64,000 nt of DNA from Candidatus Gastranaerophilales bacterium (GCA_947589425.1 CANQAV010000005.1:1-64000), one strand, 5' to 3'. Counted from the stretch's first letter, positions 1 through 8,417 are shown. The notes: generated by a model from the sequence alone, not told the origin. Program-made: numbers and translations.

Positions 1-69
1 TGGAGCTTACTTATACAGGCTCACAATCTTCGCCAAAGCTCAGATGTTCGCTTTGTAAAATCCAGCTCC
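1..69. repeat. Intergenic repeat copy (TACAGGCTCACAA family)
   Basis: The stretch holds TACAGGCTCACAA at 14-26 and TTCGCTTTGTA around 48-58. The same words recur in the spacer at 3.84-4.27 kb. GGAGCT (2-7) can pair with AGCTCC (64-69), so the copy may fold as one long stem-loop. It lies downstream of a gene outside the window. No coding sequence is seen here. Confidence 0.5.
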
Positions 70-84
70 CGCAACCAATTATTT

Positions 85-120
85 ATAAGGGTTTTGGCTT
101 TTTAGTCAGACCCTTATTTT
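85..120 (+). terminator. Probable intrinsic terminator of an upstream gene
   Basis: ATAAGGGT (85-92) pairs with ACCCTTAT (110-117) around a 17-nt loop, and a T-run follows. It would end transcription of a plus-strand gene left of the window. The stem is short and the loop long, so the call is moderate. Confidence 0.5.
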
Positions 121-190
121 TATGAATTTGTGTAATAGACTGTTTTTTAAGTATAAAAAAATCTATTAAAAAGCATAAAAGATTATTATA

Positions 191-532
191 ATGTCAAACG
201 AAAACGAGATATTAAATAAAATATTAAATGAATATACAATAACACAAGCTTTATCAAAAATCTTTTCAGGCGAATATGTTTCTACAAAAATGCGAAAAGA
301 AGCGATGAAAAAAGCTATTGATATTGTTGCTGATGAAGAAAAGGCGAAGAAATCAAGTGAAAAATTTCAAAATTTCTTTTGCGAAAAATTATTTAAAAAC
401 CTTGAAGGCACGCAATTAAAAAATGCAAAAAGCGCTTTTAGGGCATTATCAACTTTAATTATTGCATCGGTATTTGCAAAAAGAATAATAACCCCTTATA
501 TCGCTTGTAAAATGTCGGATGAAAAAAGTTGA
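191..532 (+). CDS. Small hypothetical protein with C-terminal hydrophobic segment
   Basis: This 113-aa protein has no family that I recognise. The first 80 residues are charged and likely helical, with many Lys and Glu. Residues about 85-107 (ALSTLIIASVFAKRIITPYI) are hydrophobic enough for one membrane-associated helix. There is no clear Shine-Dalgarno sequence before the ATG. A possible promoter lies upstream (TTGTGT at 128-133, TATAAA at 152-157, 18-nt spacing). It converges on bioB with only 2 nt between the stop codons, and no separate terminator is visible. Confidence 0.6.
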   Translation: MSNENEILNKILNEYTITQALSKIFSGEYVSTKMRKEAMKKAIDIVADEEKAKKSSEKFQNFFCEKLFKNLEGTQLKNAKSAFRALSTLIIASVFAKRIITPYIACKMSDEKS

Positions 533-534
533 TA

Positions 535-1458
535 TTAAGTAGCTATTTCTAAACCTGATTCTTTTAACATTATTTTATCTTTTTTAATTTCCTCACCTTT
601 AGTTGTCAGATAATCACCTGCAAGAAGTCCGTTAATTCCCGCTTTTAAACCTAGTTTTTGAGTTTCTTTTGATAGTCTTGTATTTCTTCCGCCTGCGTAT
701 CTTAAAATTGCCTTAGGCATTGCAATTCTAAATATGCAAATTGTTCTTAGGACTTCTTCTTGACTGATTTTATCGCCGTAATTTTCTAAAGCCGTTCCCT
801 TAATCGGATTTAAAATGTTTATTGGTACGGTTTTGGGGTTTAGTTCCGCTAAAGATAGAGCCATATCAACTCTATCAAATTTTGTTTCACCCATTCCCAA
901 TATTACACCGCAGCAAGCCTCAATACCGTTTCTTACAACAGATTTTACCGTTTTAATTCTATCTTCAAAATTATGTGTTGTACAAATTTTAGAGTGATAA
1001 TTTTTTGAGGTGTTGATATTGTGGTTAAATCTTTCAACTCCTGCTTCTTTAATTTTTTTAATCTGCTCTTCATCCAATATTCCTAAAGAAGCACAGCAGT
1101 GTATATCAGGTATTTTTGAAACCGCTTTAATCATCTCTAAAATTTTTTCAAAATCTTTCCCTTGTTCGCTTCTTCCCGAGGTCACTATACAAAATCTTGT
1201 TGCACCGTTTTCTTTAGCTTTTAGTGCTGCTTTATAGACTTCTTCAACCGATAATAAGGAATGGCAAATTATATCGGCATGGTTATATGAACTTTGAGAA
1301 CAGTATTTGCAATTTTGCGAGCATTTTCCTGTTCGAGCGCTAATTATGGAACAAACTTCAACTTCATTTTTGAAATTTTCTTTTGTAATTTTTTCAGCTT
1401 TTAAAATCAATTCTTCCAAATTTGAATCATATAATTTTAATAATTCTTCTCTATTCAT
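535..1458 (-). CDS. bioB: Biotin synthase (radical SAM)
   Basis: Biotin synthase inserts sulfur into dethiobiotin in the last step of biotin synthesis. The 307-aa product has the radical-SAM cysteines C46, C50 and C53 in CSQNCKYC. It also keeps the family's [2Fe-2S] ligand regions: TRFC, HCCASLG, EACCGVILGMGE and the Arg of RYAGGRN. The ATG at 1458 is preferred because GGGA sits about 8 nt upstream; an in-frame ATG at 1548 would add 30 residues that do not look like BioB. No other biotin gene is adjacent, so the bioinic precursor pathway is either elsewhere or replaced by uptake. Confidence 0.93.
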   Translation of the reverse strand: MNREELLKLYDSNLEELILKAEKITKENFKNEVEVCSIISARTGKCSQNCKYCSQSSYNHADIICHSLLSVEEVYKAALKAKENGATRFCIVTSGRSEQGKDFEKILEMIKAVSKIPDIHCCASLGILDEEQIKKIKEAGVERFNHNINTSKNYHSKICTTHNFEDRIKTVKSVVRNGIEACCGVILGMGETKFDRVDMALSLAELNPKTVPINILNPIKGTALENYGDKISQEEVLRTICIFRIAMPKAILRYAGGRNTRLSKETQKLGLKAGINGLLAGDYLTTKGEEIKKDKIMLKESGLEIAT

Positions 1459-1555
1459 TTTTATTCCCTTTTTTATTATTGCATTTAAATGCAATTGAAA
1501 TGTTATGCTATACCCTAACATATTACAAACATTAAACTTTTTCAACATTTGGCTA

Positions 1556-1583
1556 TTGACAAAGATTTTATTTGTTGAATAAT
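1556..1583 (+). promoter_or_regulatory. Sigma70-type promoter
   Basis: TTGACA (1556-1561), a 16-nt spacer and AATAAT (1578-1583) form a near-consensus promoter. Transcription would begin near 1590 and give a leader of about 180 nt before the ATG at 1771. The gap 1459-1770 holds this promoter and the pairing segments listed next, and no gene that I can see. Confidence 0.55.
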
Positions 1584-1647
1584 AAAACTATGATTAATTT
1601 AAATTTAGTTAAAGTACAAATTTGTTGCTGCTGTAAGTTCTTCTTAT

Positions 1648-1719
1648 GTTTAAGGGCTTAATTTCTTTTGCACAATAATTTTTACTTTATTTTGTAGTCC
1701 TTAAACATTTTGTTTAAGG
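1648..1719 (+). promoter_or_regulatory. Leader with mutually exclusive hairpins (attenuator-like)
   Basis: GTTTAAGG occurs at 1648-1655 and again at 1712-1719. CCTTAAAC lies between them at 1699-1706 and can pair with either copy. The 3' hairpin (8 bp, 5-nt loop) is followed by the U-rich CTGTTTTGT, as in a weak terminator. This arrangement allows an antiterminator/terminator switch ahead of the 1771 gene. No known riboswitch consensus is recognised. Confidence 0.4.
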
Positions 1720-1770
1720 CTGTTTTGTATGCCCTACCGTCATAACAGTAATTAAAAAAGGAATAAACAA

Positions 1771-3288
1771 ATGAAAATAAATTCGCAAACTATGCAAAGC
1801 CAAAATTTTAAAGCTATAAATTTAACACCTCTTTCTAATGCTCTTTATACTTTAAATAATAACGATATGCTCAATGCTTCTTTTGTTGATGTATTTGCAA
1901 TGGATACGCCAAGAACAATAGTAGAAACAAAAAACAGAGGTAAACAAGCGGGAATTGAAATGGGGTTTAGGGAATATACAGGCACTTTTATTGCCGAATT
2001 CAGTGCAACCGTTTTTGCAATTTTATCGACAAAATTATTTAATAAATTATATAAACCAAATATCAAAACAAACGCTTCAAGCTGGATTACAAACAACGGA
2101 CTTCAAACATTTAATGAAATTTTCTCTAAAACGGATAAAACTCCAAAAGGGTTTGTTGATAGCGTATTAAATTCAATAACGGGACTGGTTGGAAATGAGT
2201 ATAAAACATTTTCTTCAATTGATAAAGAAAAAACGGAAAAAATTGCTCAAACTCTTACGGGCTTAATCACAAATGATGTTGATAAATCAACAATAAAGAA
2301 AACTCTGTCAACTGTTCAAGATGATGTTATCAGGTTATTAGGCGCTGATAACAATATTATTGTAAAATCAGAGGGGCAGGAATTCGGCGCAAATTTAACT
2401 CATATCTTAAGAGATACGGTAGATGCAGGGAAAAATATATTTTTTAAAAAAGGTGCAAACGCAGATGAAATAATTAATAAATTGAAATTTTTAAATAACT
2501 CAAAAATCACTCTTGCAATACCTGCTTCAATGTTATTAGCTATCTCAAACCAATATATAAACAGGCGCTTAACAAAGAAAAGAACGGGAATTGATAATTT
2601 TGTCGGAGAAAACGGTTACGAAAAAAACGTTAAAGAAAAAAATAACAAAGGCAGGGAAAAGGGATTATTAGTTAAAAAAATGTTATCTGCAGGCGTATTT
2701 TTATTAATGTTATCTAAAGTTATGGGGCTTAAAAAACCAACCGACTTAATTAATAAGCTGGAATTCACGGGTCCCGCAACAGGCGGTAATGCCATTAAAA
2801 CAATTTACGGGACTTTGATTTTAGGAAGAATATTTGCTTCTAAAGATTCGACGGAATTAAGAGAAACAAATGTTAGAGATTATTTAGGATTTTTAAATTG
2901 GCTTGTTCTGGGTGGTTTTGTTGCAAAAGGCATAGGGCAAATATTAGACCCAAAACAAACAAACCTGTTTAATATTTCAAAACAAGGTAAAGGTGTAAAG
3001 CATTGGCTAAAAGACATTTCTTTAAAATCTCAAAAAGAAATAATAGCTCAAGGCGGAAATATAAAGAAAAATCTTAAAAATTTAAATATTGCTCAAATAT
3101 CAGGAATTGCATACTCTGCCATAATGCTTGGAGTATTGCTTCCAAAATTAAATATTTGGATGACAAAACACGCTAAAGAAAATAATAATAAAATTGCAAA
3201 ACCAATAAACACAAAAGTTTCACCTAATCCTTTTATGAGTAAAAATATTCCAGATGTTTATAGAATGTTTTTATCAAAACAAGCTTAA
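1771..3288 (+). CDS. Polytopic membrane protein, lineage-type, unknown function
   Basis: This 505-aa protein matches no family that I can name. Near the N-terminus it has QNFKA (about residues 11-15), resembling the N-x-FKG motif of other large proteins in this window. Hydrophobic segments suggest about six membrane passes: FIAEFSATVFAILSTKLF (near 72), ITLAIPASMLLAI (near 247), KMLSAGVFLLMLSKVM (near 309), TLILGRIF (near 350), LNWLVLGGFVAKGI (near 373) and ISGIAYSAIMLGVLLPK (near 450). The intervening regions are Lys/Asn-rich. AAAAAAGG lies about 8 nt before the ATG. Its size and style resemble the two membrane proteins at 50.7-53.9 kb. Confidence 0.75.
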   Translation: MKINSQTMQSQNFKAINLTPLSNALYTLNNNDMLNASFVDVFAMDTPRTIVETKNRGKQAGIEMGFREYTGTFIAEFSATVFAILSTKLFNKLYKPNIKTNASSWITNNGLQTFNEIFSKTDKTPKGFVDSVLNSITGLVGNEYKTFSSIDKEKTEKIAQTLTGLITNDVDKSTIKKTLSTVQDDVIRLLGADNNIIVKSEGQEFGANLTHILRDTVDAGKNIFFKKGANADEIINKLKFLNNSKITLAIPASMLLAISNQYINRRLTKKRTGIDNFVGENGYEKNVKEKNNKGREKGLLVKKMLSAGVFLLMLSKVMGLKKPTDLINKLEFTGPATGGNAIKTIYGTLILGRIFASKDSTELRETNVRDYLGFLNWLVLGGFVAKGIGQILDPKQTNLFNISKQGKGVKHWLKDISLKSQKEIIAQGGNIKKNLKNLNIAQISGIAYSAIMLGVLLPKLNIWMTKHAKENNNKIAKPINTKVSPNPFMSKNIPDVYRMFLSKQA

Positions 3289-3303
3289 CAGCTTATTTTA
3301 TGG

Positions 3304-3318
3304 TATAACATAACTATG
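3304..3318 (+). promoter_or_regulatory. -10 element set for a leaderless transcript
   Basis: TATAAC (3304-3309) is separated from the ATG of the DtxR-type gene (3316) by exactly 6 nt, so transcription should start at or next to the start codon. There is no room for a Shine-Dalgarno sequence. No good -35 is seen. Confidence 0.4.
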
Positions 3319-3831
3319 AAAGAAAACAATAAAAAATTAAGTGAAAGTTTAGAAAAATATTTGCTGGCTATTTTTGATATTTCAAAAAATAATTCAAATA
3401 TCATAGTTAAAGATGTTTCAAAGCGTTTAGGTTTTGGCGGGGCAACAACAGCCACGGCAATAAAAACTTTAGCTAAATTCGGGCTTATAAATTATGTACC
3501 TTATCAAAATATTACTCTGACTAAAGAGGGAATAGAATATATCCAATTAAAATTATATCGCCACAATACTATTTCAACTTTTTTAAACCAAGTTTTAGAA
3601 ATAGAAAAAGCTTCTGCTGATAAAAATGCAAGTGCTATTGAATATTCAATGACACAAGATGTTCTCACTAAATTTGTGCATTTTCTCGATTTTATGAAAC
3701 AATGTTCCTGTGCTGAGCCTAAATGGTTGAATAGCTGCAAACATAGCCTTAAAAATGGTCAAATCCCGAAGAAATGTACAGATTGTGTTTCGATTAAGGG
3801 CGGATGTAAAGGCTGTCATTCAATAACATAA
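3316..3831 (+). CDS. DtxR/MntR-family metal-dependent repressor
   Basis: This 171-aa protein has the DtxR layout. A winged helix-turn-helix covers residues about 8-75 (SESLEKYLLAIFDI, VKDVSKRLGFGGATTATAIKTL, ITLTKEGIEYI). A dimerisation/metal-binding region with H and E residues follows (RHNTISTFL, IEYSMTQDVLTKFVHFLDFM). The last 45 residues are unusual, with seven cysteines (CSC, SCK, KKCTDC, GGCKGC), a tail seen in some anaerobe members near iron transport genes. The metal is likely Fe(II) or Mn(II), but no transporter lies next to it here. Its transcript is probably leaderless. Confidence 0.8.
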   Translation: MKENNKKLSESLEKYLLAIFDISKNNSNIIVKDVSKRLGFGGATTATAIKTLAKFGLINYVPYQNITLTKEGIEYIQLKLYRHNTISTFLNQVLEIEKASADKNASAIEYSMTQDVLTKFVHFLDFMKQCSCAEPKWLNSCKHSLKNGQIPKKCTDCVSIKGGCKGCHSIT

Positions 3832-4033
3832 AATTTGAAATTAACGGTACCTGATTAATCGCAGCAAAGCATACAGGCTCAGCCACACTCCGCTTTGCTT
3901 TACAACAGGCTCAACTGCACTTCATTTCGCGTACAAGTTCACAAGGCTCGTACCTCGCCTGTTCGCTTTGTAGAGTTCAGGGTGATAGCGTTAAGTTAAA
4001 TGTGTAAATTCCCACACTTCACTACCCCATGTC

Positions 4034-4054
4034 ATGCTGAATTTATTTCAGCAT
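4034..4054. repeat. Dispersed palindrome, copy A
   Basis: ATGCTGAA (4034-4041) and TTCAGCAT (4047-4054) enclose the loop TTTAT. The core CTGAATTTATTTCAG is the reverse complement of the core of copy B 80 bp downstream. A GTCATGCTGA-type flank is common to dispersed palindromic repeats in many bacteria. Confidence 0.6.
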
Positions 4055-4121
4055 CTTACCAGGTCGCAATAAACTCAAGTAAGCCTTATAAACTTTCTTT
4101 TTAATACCCTCTACCCCTAAG

Positions 4122-4142
4122 ACCCTGAAATAAATTCAGGGT
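4122..4142. repeat. Dispersed palindrome, copy B (inverted)
   Basis: ACCCTGAA (4122-4129) and TTCAGGGT (4135-4142) enclose the loop ATAAA, and GACAGG follows. A further partial copy, CTTCAGGGTGACA, lies at 4175-4187. Copies A and B are inverted relative to each other and could form a larger hairpin. Confidence 0.6.
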
Positions 4143-4368
4143 GACAGGGGAGAGTGTAGTGTTGTTAATGCATACTTCAGGGTGACAATGCCCCCTGAAA
4201 CACCTCGGCTTCCTTACGGATACAGGCTCACAAGGTTTGTTCCTCGCCTGTACGCTCAAATTGTACGTTTAGTATGCGCAATTACTTAAAATGTCCAATT
4301 TGAAAATTAGCAAAAAATTAACACTAAGTTTCGAAAAAATAACAACAAATTTCAAAATTTTAATAACC

Positions 4369-4397
4369 TTGTCTTTTTTATTTACGATTATTATAAT
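4369..4397 (+). promoter_or_regulatory. Promoter of the HXXEE gene, leaderless geometry
   Basis: TTGTCT (4369-4374), 17 nt and TATAAT (4392-4397) form a strong promoter. The ATG at 4404 begins 7 nt after the -10 ends, which is where transcription should start, so the mRNA is probably leaderless. Confidence 0.6.
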
Positions 4398-4403
4398 TTT
4401 ATT

Positions 4404-5000
4404 ATGTTGAAATGGTTATATGATAATTGGATGAAAGCAACGCCGTTTTTGGCTTTATACGGTTTTATTTTTATCTTTTTATATGTAAAAGATTACAGCT
4501 ATCCTCTTTATCTTATATGGCTGCAAACCGTTGTGTATTGGTTTCATGAATTTGAAGAATATATTCTGCCGGGCGGGTTTTTAGAATATTTTAATCATAA
4601 TATGATGAAATCAAATGGCGGAGATTATCCTTTATCTAAAGCGGGGTCTTTTTGGATAAATATTCCTCTTATATATCTTTTAATGCCGTTATCTGCAATA
4701 CTTGCCCACTATTTTAGTTTAAAGTGGGGTTTATGGTGTGCTTATTTTTCTTGTTTGAATGCACTGGCGCATGTTGTAATGTTTTTAAAATTCAAAAGAA
4801 AATATAACCCCGGGCTTGTTGTAAGCGTTCTATTTAATATACCGATTGGAATTTATACTGTTTGGTATTTTATCTCAAACAATTTAGTTTCAGTAAAAAT
4901 CAACATAATAAGTATAATCATCGGTATTTTAGCTCAAGCTTCAATGATGATATACGGCTTTTGCTATTTAGTTCCTAAAATGAAAAAGGGGTTAAAATAA
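4404..5000 (+). CDS. HXXEE-domain membrane protein
   Basis: The 198-aa protein carries H48-E-F-E51-E52 at the end of a hydrophobic segment, the signature of the HXXEE family (function unknown). A second His lies in NALAHVVMF near residue 117. About six hydrophobic helices are visible (near 14-30, 34-47, 84-104, 106-123, 133-156 and 164-190), so it is an integral membrane protein. The His/Glu cluster could bind metal, which is an inference from the residues. The next gene starts 4 nt after the stop, so the two are likely co-transcribed. Confidence 0.75.
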   Translation: MLKWLYDNWMKATPFLALYGFIFIFLYVKDYSYPLYLIWLQTVVYWFHEFEEYILPGGFLEYFNHNMMKSNGGDYPLSKAGSFWINIPLIYLLMPLSAILAHYFSLKWGLWCAYFSCLNALAHVVMFLKFKRKYNPGLVVSVLFNIPIGIYTVWYFISNNLVSVKINIISIIIGILAQASMMIYGFCYLVPKMKKGLK

Positions 5001-5004
5001 ATTT

Positions 5005-5334
5005 ATGAAAAAAGTTAAAATTACGGTTTTAAAAACAACTTTTCAAGAGGATTTGGCTCGTGAATACGGAGTTGAAGGTTTATCAACCTGTCCCTTTCAT
5101 AAAGAGGGGCAAACTTATTTAGCAGATTACGCCAAACCCGAAGGTTTTTGTGATGAAGCCTGGAAAGCGATTTATCAATATGTTTTTGCGCTTGCCCACG
5201 GAGCAGATAAATCTACATTTTATTTTAACGATTGGATTAAAACTCCGGGTGTTGCGATTTGCTCTTGTAATGACGGTTTAAGACCCGTTATATTTAAACT
5301 TGAAGCAGAGGATATTGAAAGTAAAACTGTTTAA
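5005..5334 (+). CDS. TIGR04076 family protein
   Basis: This 109-aa protein follows the TIGR04076 pattern throughout: KVKITVLKTTFQEDLAREYG, then CPFHKEGQ, KPEGFCDEAW, and CSCNDGLRPVIFKLE at the C-terminus. Four conserved Cys suggest metal or redox chemistry, but the family has no established function that I know of. Length is normal for the family. It is the second gene of a two-gene unit with the HXXEE protein. It converges on the acetyltransferase gene with 3 nt between stop codons. Confidence 0.75.
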   Translation: MKKVKITVLKTTFQEDLAREYGVEGLSTCPFHKEGQTYLADYAKPEGFCDEAWKAIYQYVFALAHGADKSTFYFNDWIKTPGVAICSCNDGLRPVIFKLEAEDIESKTV

Positions 5335-5337
5335 TAA

Positions 5338-5883
5338 TTATTTTTTAAATTTCTCTTTATCAAGATATTTAATTACTCTTGCAGGGTTTCCGACAACAAC
5401 GGCGTTATCGGGTACATCTTTTGTAACTACAGCCCCTGCTCCAACAACAGCGTTTTCACCTATTGTAACACCGGGTAGAATTGTGACATTCACCCCAATC
5501 CATACGTTTTTCTTTATATGAACGGGTTTACAGGTAATAATATACCTATCATACATATCGTGGTTATTGGTTGCGATTGTGCAGTTTAGCGAAATCATTG
5601 TGTTATCTTCAATAGTTAACCCGCCTGCCGACATACATTGAAAACAGTTTAATATAACGACATTTTTACCTATTTTAACTTTATCGGCTAAGATAGTAAA
5701 AATCGGAGGATGAATAACGGTATTTTCACCCAGTGTATGGTTAAAAAGTTCATCAATAAGTTCAGCACATTTTGGGGTAGTCGGGTTTGTTTGGTTTATC
5801 CTGAAGCATAAATCAGAGCTTCTTTTAGCTTCTTCAATTCGCTCGGGCTCTTGATTTCTTACATCAATTCTAATTTCTTCCAT
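5338..5883 (-). CDS. Sugar O-acetyltransferase (left-handed beta-helix)
   Basis: The 181-aa protein is of the maltose/galactoside O-acetyltransferase type (LacA/Maa). It has hexapeptide repeats (VKIGKNVVI, GLTIEDNTMI, VHIKKNVWIGVNVTILPGVTIGENAVVGAGAVVTKDVPDNAVVVGNPARVIK) and the catalytic-region NNHD motif near residue 103. It should transfer acetyl from acetyl-CoA to a sugar hydroxyl; the substrate is not evident. The ATG at 5883 has GGTGAGG just upstream and is chosen over the 10-residue-longer reading from 5913. It stands alone between convergent and divergent neighbours. Confidence 0.88.
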   Translation of the reverse strand: MEEIRIDVRNQEPERIEEAKRSSDLCFRINQTNPTTPKCAELIDELFNHTLGENTVIHPPIFTILADKVKIGKNVVILNCFQCMSAGGLTIEDNTMISLNCTIATNNHDMYDRYIITCKPVHIKKNVWIGVNVTILPGVTIGENAVVGAGAVVTKDVPDNAVVVGNPARVIKYLDKEKFKK

Positions 5884-6026
5884 AATTACCTCACCAAGCA
5901 TATTATATAACAATTTGAATTAATTTGTGAAACATGTTTATTTTAACCCCGGATTTAATATTATTGCTTGATGCCATTTAAATCGCACTATGATATAATT
6001 CTAAAAAATAAAATAGAGGTATTAAA

Positions 6027-6578
6027 ATGAATTTACAAATTGTCATAGGAATTTTACTGTTACTGTTTATTATTTTGTTGATTTTAGCTTACAACAAAGC
6101 AATTGTTCTTCGTAACTTTGTCCGAGAAGCTTTTTCAACAATGGATGTATATTTAAAAAAACGCTGGGATTTAATACCAAATTTGCTTGAAATAACTAAA
6201 GTATATGCAGCGCACGAAAAAAGCGTTTTTGAAGAAATTACAAAACTTAGAAGTTTAAATTATGCTAATCTGGACAAAAATCAAAAAATCGACATCAATC
6301 AAAAATTAAATATCGGTATAACAAAACTAATTGCTTCCGTTGAAAATTATCCCCAGCTAAAGGCAAATGAAACTTATGCAAAACTTATGGATGAACTTTC
6401 TTTAATTGAAGATGATATTGCAAATTCAAGGAAGTATTTTAACGGCACGGTAAGAGAGCTAAACACATATACGGAGTTGTTTCCGACTAATATTGTTTGT
6501 GCATTGTTTGGAATAAAAAGCGAAAAAATGTTTGAAATTAATGATACCCAAAGAGAAAGCATAAAGGTTGAATTATAA
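6027..6578 (+). CDS. lemA: LemA family protein
   Basis: The 183-aa protein has one N-terminal membrane helix (residues about 5-24) and a helical LemA domain: LRNFVREAFSTMDVYLKKRWDLIPNLLEITKVYAAHEKSVFEEIT, with the family's RWDLIPNL motif. GAGGT lies 9 nt before the ATG and TATAAT lies at 5994-5999. The DUF2207 gene follows directly (stop at 6578, ATG at 6579), a frequent pairing. The role of LemA proteins is poorly defined; they are membrane-anchored with a soluble helical domain. Confidence 0.9.
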   Translation: MNLQIVIGILLLLFIILLILAYNKAIVLRNFVREAFSTMDVYLKKRWDLIPNLLEITKVYAAHEKSVFEEITKLRSLNYANLDKNQKIDINQKLNIGITKLIASVENYPQLKANETYAKLMDELSLIEDDIANSRKYFNGTVRELNTYTELFPTNIVCALFGIKSEKMFEINDTQRESIKVEL

Positions 6579-8357
6579 ATGAAAAAGATTGTTTTAATTC
6601 TCATCTTTTTATTTGGCATTATTTTATCAAACACTGCAAGAGCTGAAAATTTTACTATTGATAAATATTTTGTTGATATTAACGTTTTGGAAGACAAGAC
6701 TTTTGAAATTTCAGAACAAATAGATGCTGATTTCACAATTCTATCTCATGGACTTTATAGAAATATTCCGACAAGGAGCAGACTCTATAGACCCAATGGC
6801 ACTTATGATACGCAGTATGGAAGGGTTTATGATGTATCTGCATCTGATTTAAGCTCAAAATCTATTGAAAACAGTGATATCGTTTTAAAAATGGGTAATC
6901 CTGATAAAAAAATAACGGGAAAGAAAACCTATAACATTAAATATAAATATTATGCAGGTAATGATAATCTTAAAGATTCCGATGAATTTTATCATAATAT
7001 AATCGGGTCGCAGTGGAAAACAACAATTTCAAAAGTATATTTTACAATAACACTTCCAAAAGATTTCGATAGTTCAAAAATCAAATTTTATATGGGGCAA
7101 AATGAAGATGCAACCCATAACCCTAAAATTTTGAATTATAAAATTAAAAATAATCAGATTATCGGTTATACCAAAGCTGTATTAAATCCCTTTGAAGGTC
7201 TTACAATCCGCATTGAATTGCCGGATGGTTATTTTATTCAAAAAGCGGATTTTTCGCCTTATGCGATTGCAATTGCAATTGTTCTAACTATATTCCCGAT
7301 TTTGTTATGGGCGATTTTTGGCAAAGATGAACAGGTTATTCCCGTTGTAAATTTTAATGTTCCAAAAAATAAAAATAGCGCAGAAGTTGAAGTTGAATAT
7401 ATGGGAAGATCTACTTCAAAAGGTATTTTTTCCTTAATTTTTTACCTGGCAAATAAAGGTTATTTAAAAATTATAGATGATGGCGTCGGGTTTACAATAA
7501 TTAAAATTAAAAATTATGACGGTGTTAACTCATCCGAAAAAGCTATGATGAATGCTTTATTTCCAAATGAAAACGAGGATTCCGTTTCATCAAGAGAACT
7601 TGAAAAATCATCTGTTTTTTACGAACGCTTTGATGGAATTCAAAATAAATTAAACAAAAGAAAAAATTATTTATTTGAAAAAGAGTCTCTGAGTGCTGAT
7701 AAAATAGCAATAATACTGGTATCTATACTCGGATTAATTATTTTATCCATATACACGCTCGGCGGTTATACCTTTGATTTATTAATGAACGGTTTGGCGT
7801 TTTTCGTGCTTTTCCCTATAGTCGGAATTATTACTTCGGTTATCTTTATCCAAACAAAAGATAAAAAGTATATTTTTGCCGGATCTGTTATGGGGCTGGT
7901 ATCTTGCCTTGTACCTGCGTTAATTTTACTGGCTTTAAACTTTAATCTTAAAGTAGTATTATTTGAGTTTATTTGTATTGCTGTCAGCATTGTTTGCCTT
8001 ATGAATATGCCAAAAAGAAATTTAAAAGGAAGAATGTTTCTCGGGCAGATTTTAGGGCTTAAAAAATATTTAGAAGTTGTTGAAAAAAATAGGCTTATAG
8101 GAATTTTAAAAGAAAATCCCAATTATATCAGTGATATTTTACCTTATGCTTACGTATTAGATGTTGTTGATAATGTGCTTGATTGCGTGCAGGGATATCG
8201 TGAAGCTGCTCCGGACTGGTATAGCGGAAGCAGTTTTAACAGACATACCTTTAATAGTATTACAAGTTCCCTTGAGAACTCTGTTACTATTAATCGTTCT
8301 TCAAGCGGCGGCGGTCACTTTGGCGGCGGTGGCGGCGGTGGCGGCGGCTCCTGGTAA
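6579..8357 (+). CDS. DUF2207 membrane protein with Gly-rich tail
   Basis: The 592-aa protein begins with a signal peptide (MKKIVLILIFLFGIILSNTARA). An extracytoplasmic beta-rich domain follows (DKYFVDINVLEDKTFEISEQIDA, HGLYRNIPTR), then a membrane helix near 228-248, a cytoplasmic segment, and a helix group near 375-470. It ends in a flexible glycine tail closing with GGGGSW, typical of the family. It is translationally adjacent to lemA, and the two probably act together at the envelope. A strong terminator follows. Confidence 0.88.
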   Translation: MKKIVLILIFLFGIILSNTARAENFTIDKYFVDINVLEDKTFEISEQIDADFTILSHGLYRNIPTRSRLYRPNGTYDTQYGRVYDVSASDLSSKSIENSDIVLKMGNPDKKITGKKTYNIKYKYYAGNDNLKDSDEFYHNIIGSQWKTTISKVYFTITLPKDFDSSKIKFYMGQNEDATHNPKILNYKIKNNQIIGYTKAVLNPFEGLTIRIELPDGYFIQKADFSPYAIAIAIVLTIFPILLWAIFGKDEQVIPVVNFNVPKNKNSAEVEVEYMGRSTSKGIFSLIFYLANKGYLKIIDDGVGFTIIKIKNYDGVNSSEKAMMNALFPNENEDSVSSRELEKSSVFYERFDGIQNKLNKRKNYLFEKESLSADKIAIILVSILGLIILSIYTLGGYTFDLLMNGLAFFVLFPIVGIITSVIFIQTKDKKYIFAGSVMGLVSCLVPALILLALNFNLKVVLFEFICIAVSIVCLMNMPKRNLKGRMFLGQILGLKKYLEVVEKNRLIGILKENPNYISDILPYAYVLDVVDNVLDCVQGYREAAPDWYSGSSFNRHTFNSITSSLENSVTINRSSSGGGHFGGGGGGGGGSW

Positions 8358-8375
8358 ATAAAATATAATTACAAT

Positions 8376-8417
8376 AAAATATGCAGGACGGTTTTAAATT
8401 AATATCCTGCATATTTT
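8376..8417. terminator. Bidirectional intrinsic terminator
   Basis: A 13-bp stem AAAATATGCAGGA (8376-8388) / TCCTGCATATTTT (8405-8417) with a 16-nt loop sits between convergent genes. T-runs follow in both orientations, so it can serve both the DUF2207 gene and the cupin operon. Confidence 0.85.

Larger units (their letters stand above)
3838..4270. repeat. Repeat-rich intergenic spacer
   Basis: This 0.57-kb gap has no convincing gene but many repeats. ACAGGCTC occurs at about 3873, 3905 and 4222, and a related CAAGGCTCGTACCTCGCCTGT at 3942-3962. TACAGGC (4221-4227) pairs with GCCTGTA (4246-4252), and GCAAAGC (3864-3870) pairs with GCTTTGC (3892-3898). The family also occurs at the left window edge. 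Between these lie two oppositely oriented palindromes, listed separately. It is probably a landing site for small non-autonomous dispersed repeats. Confidence 0.6.

Noticed and set aside
8161-8361. Alternative-frame Ala/Val-rich reading in the DUF2207 3' end
   Set aside because: It is a product of the GGN repeat read in another frame; the DUF2207 frame is clearly coding.
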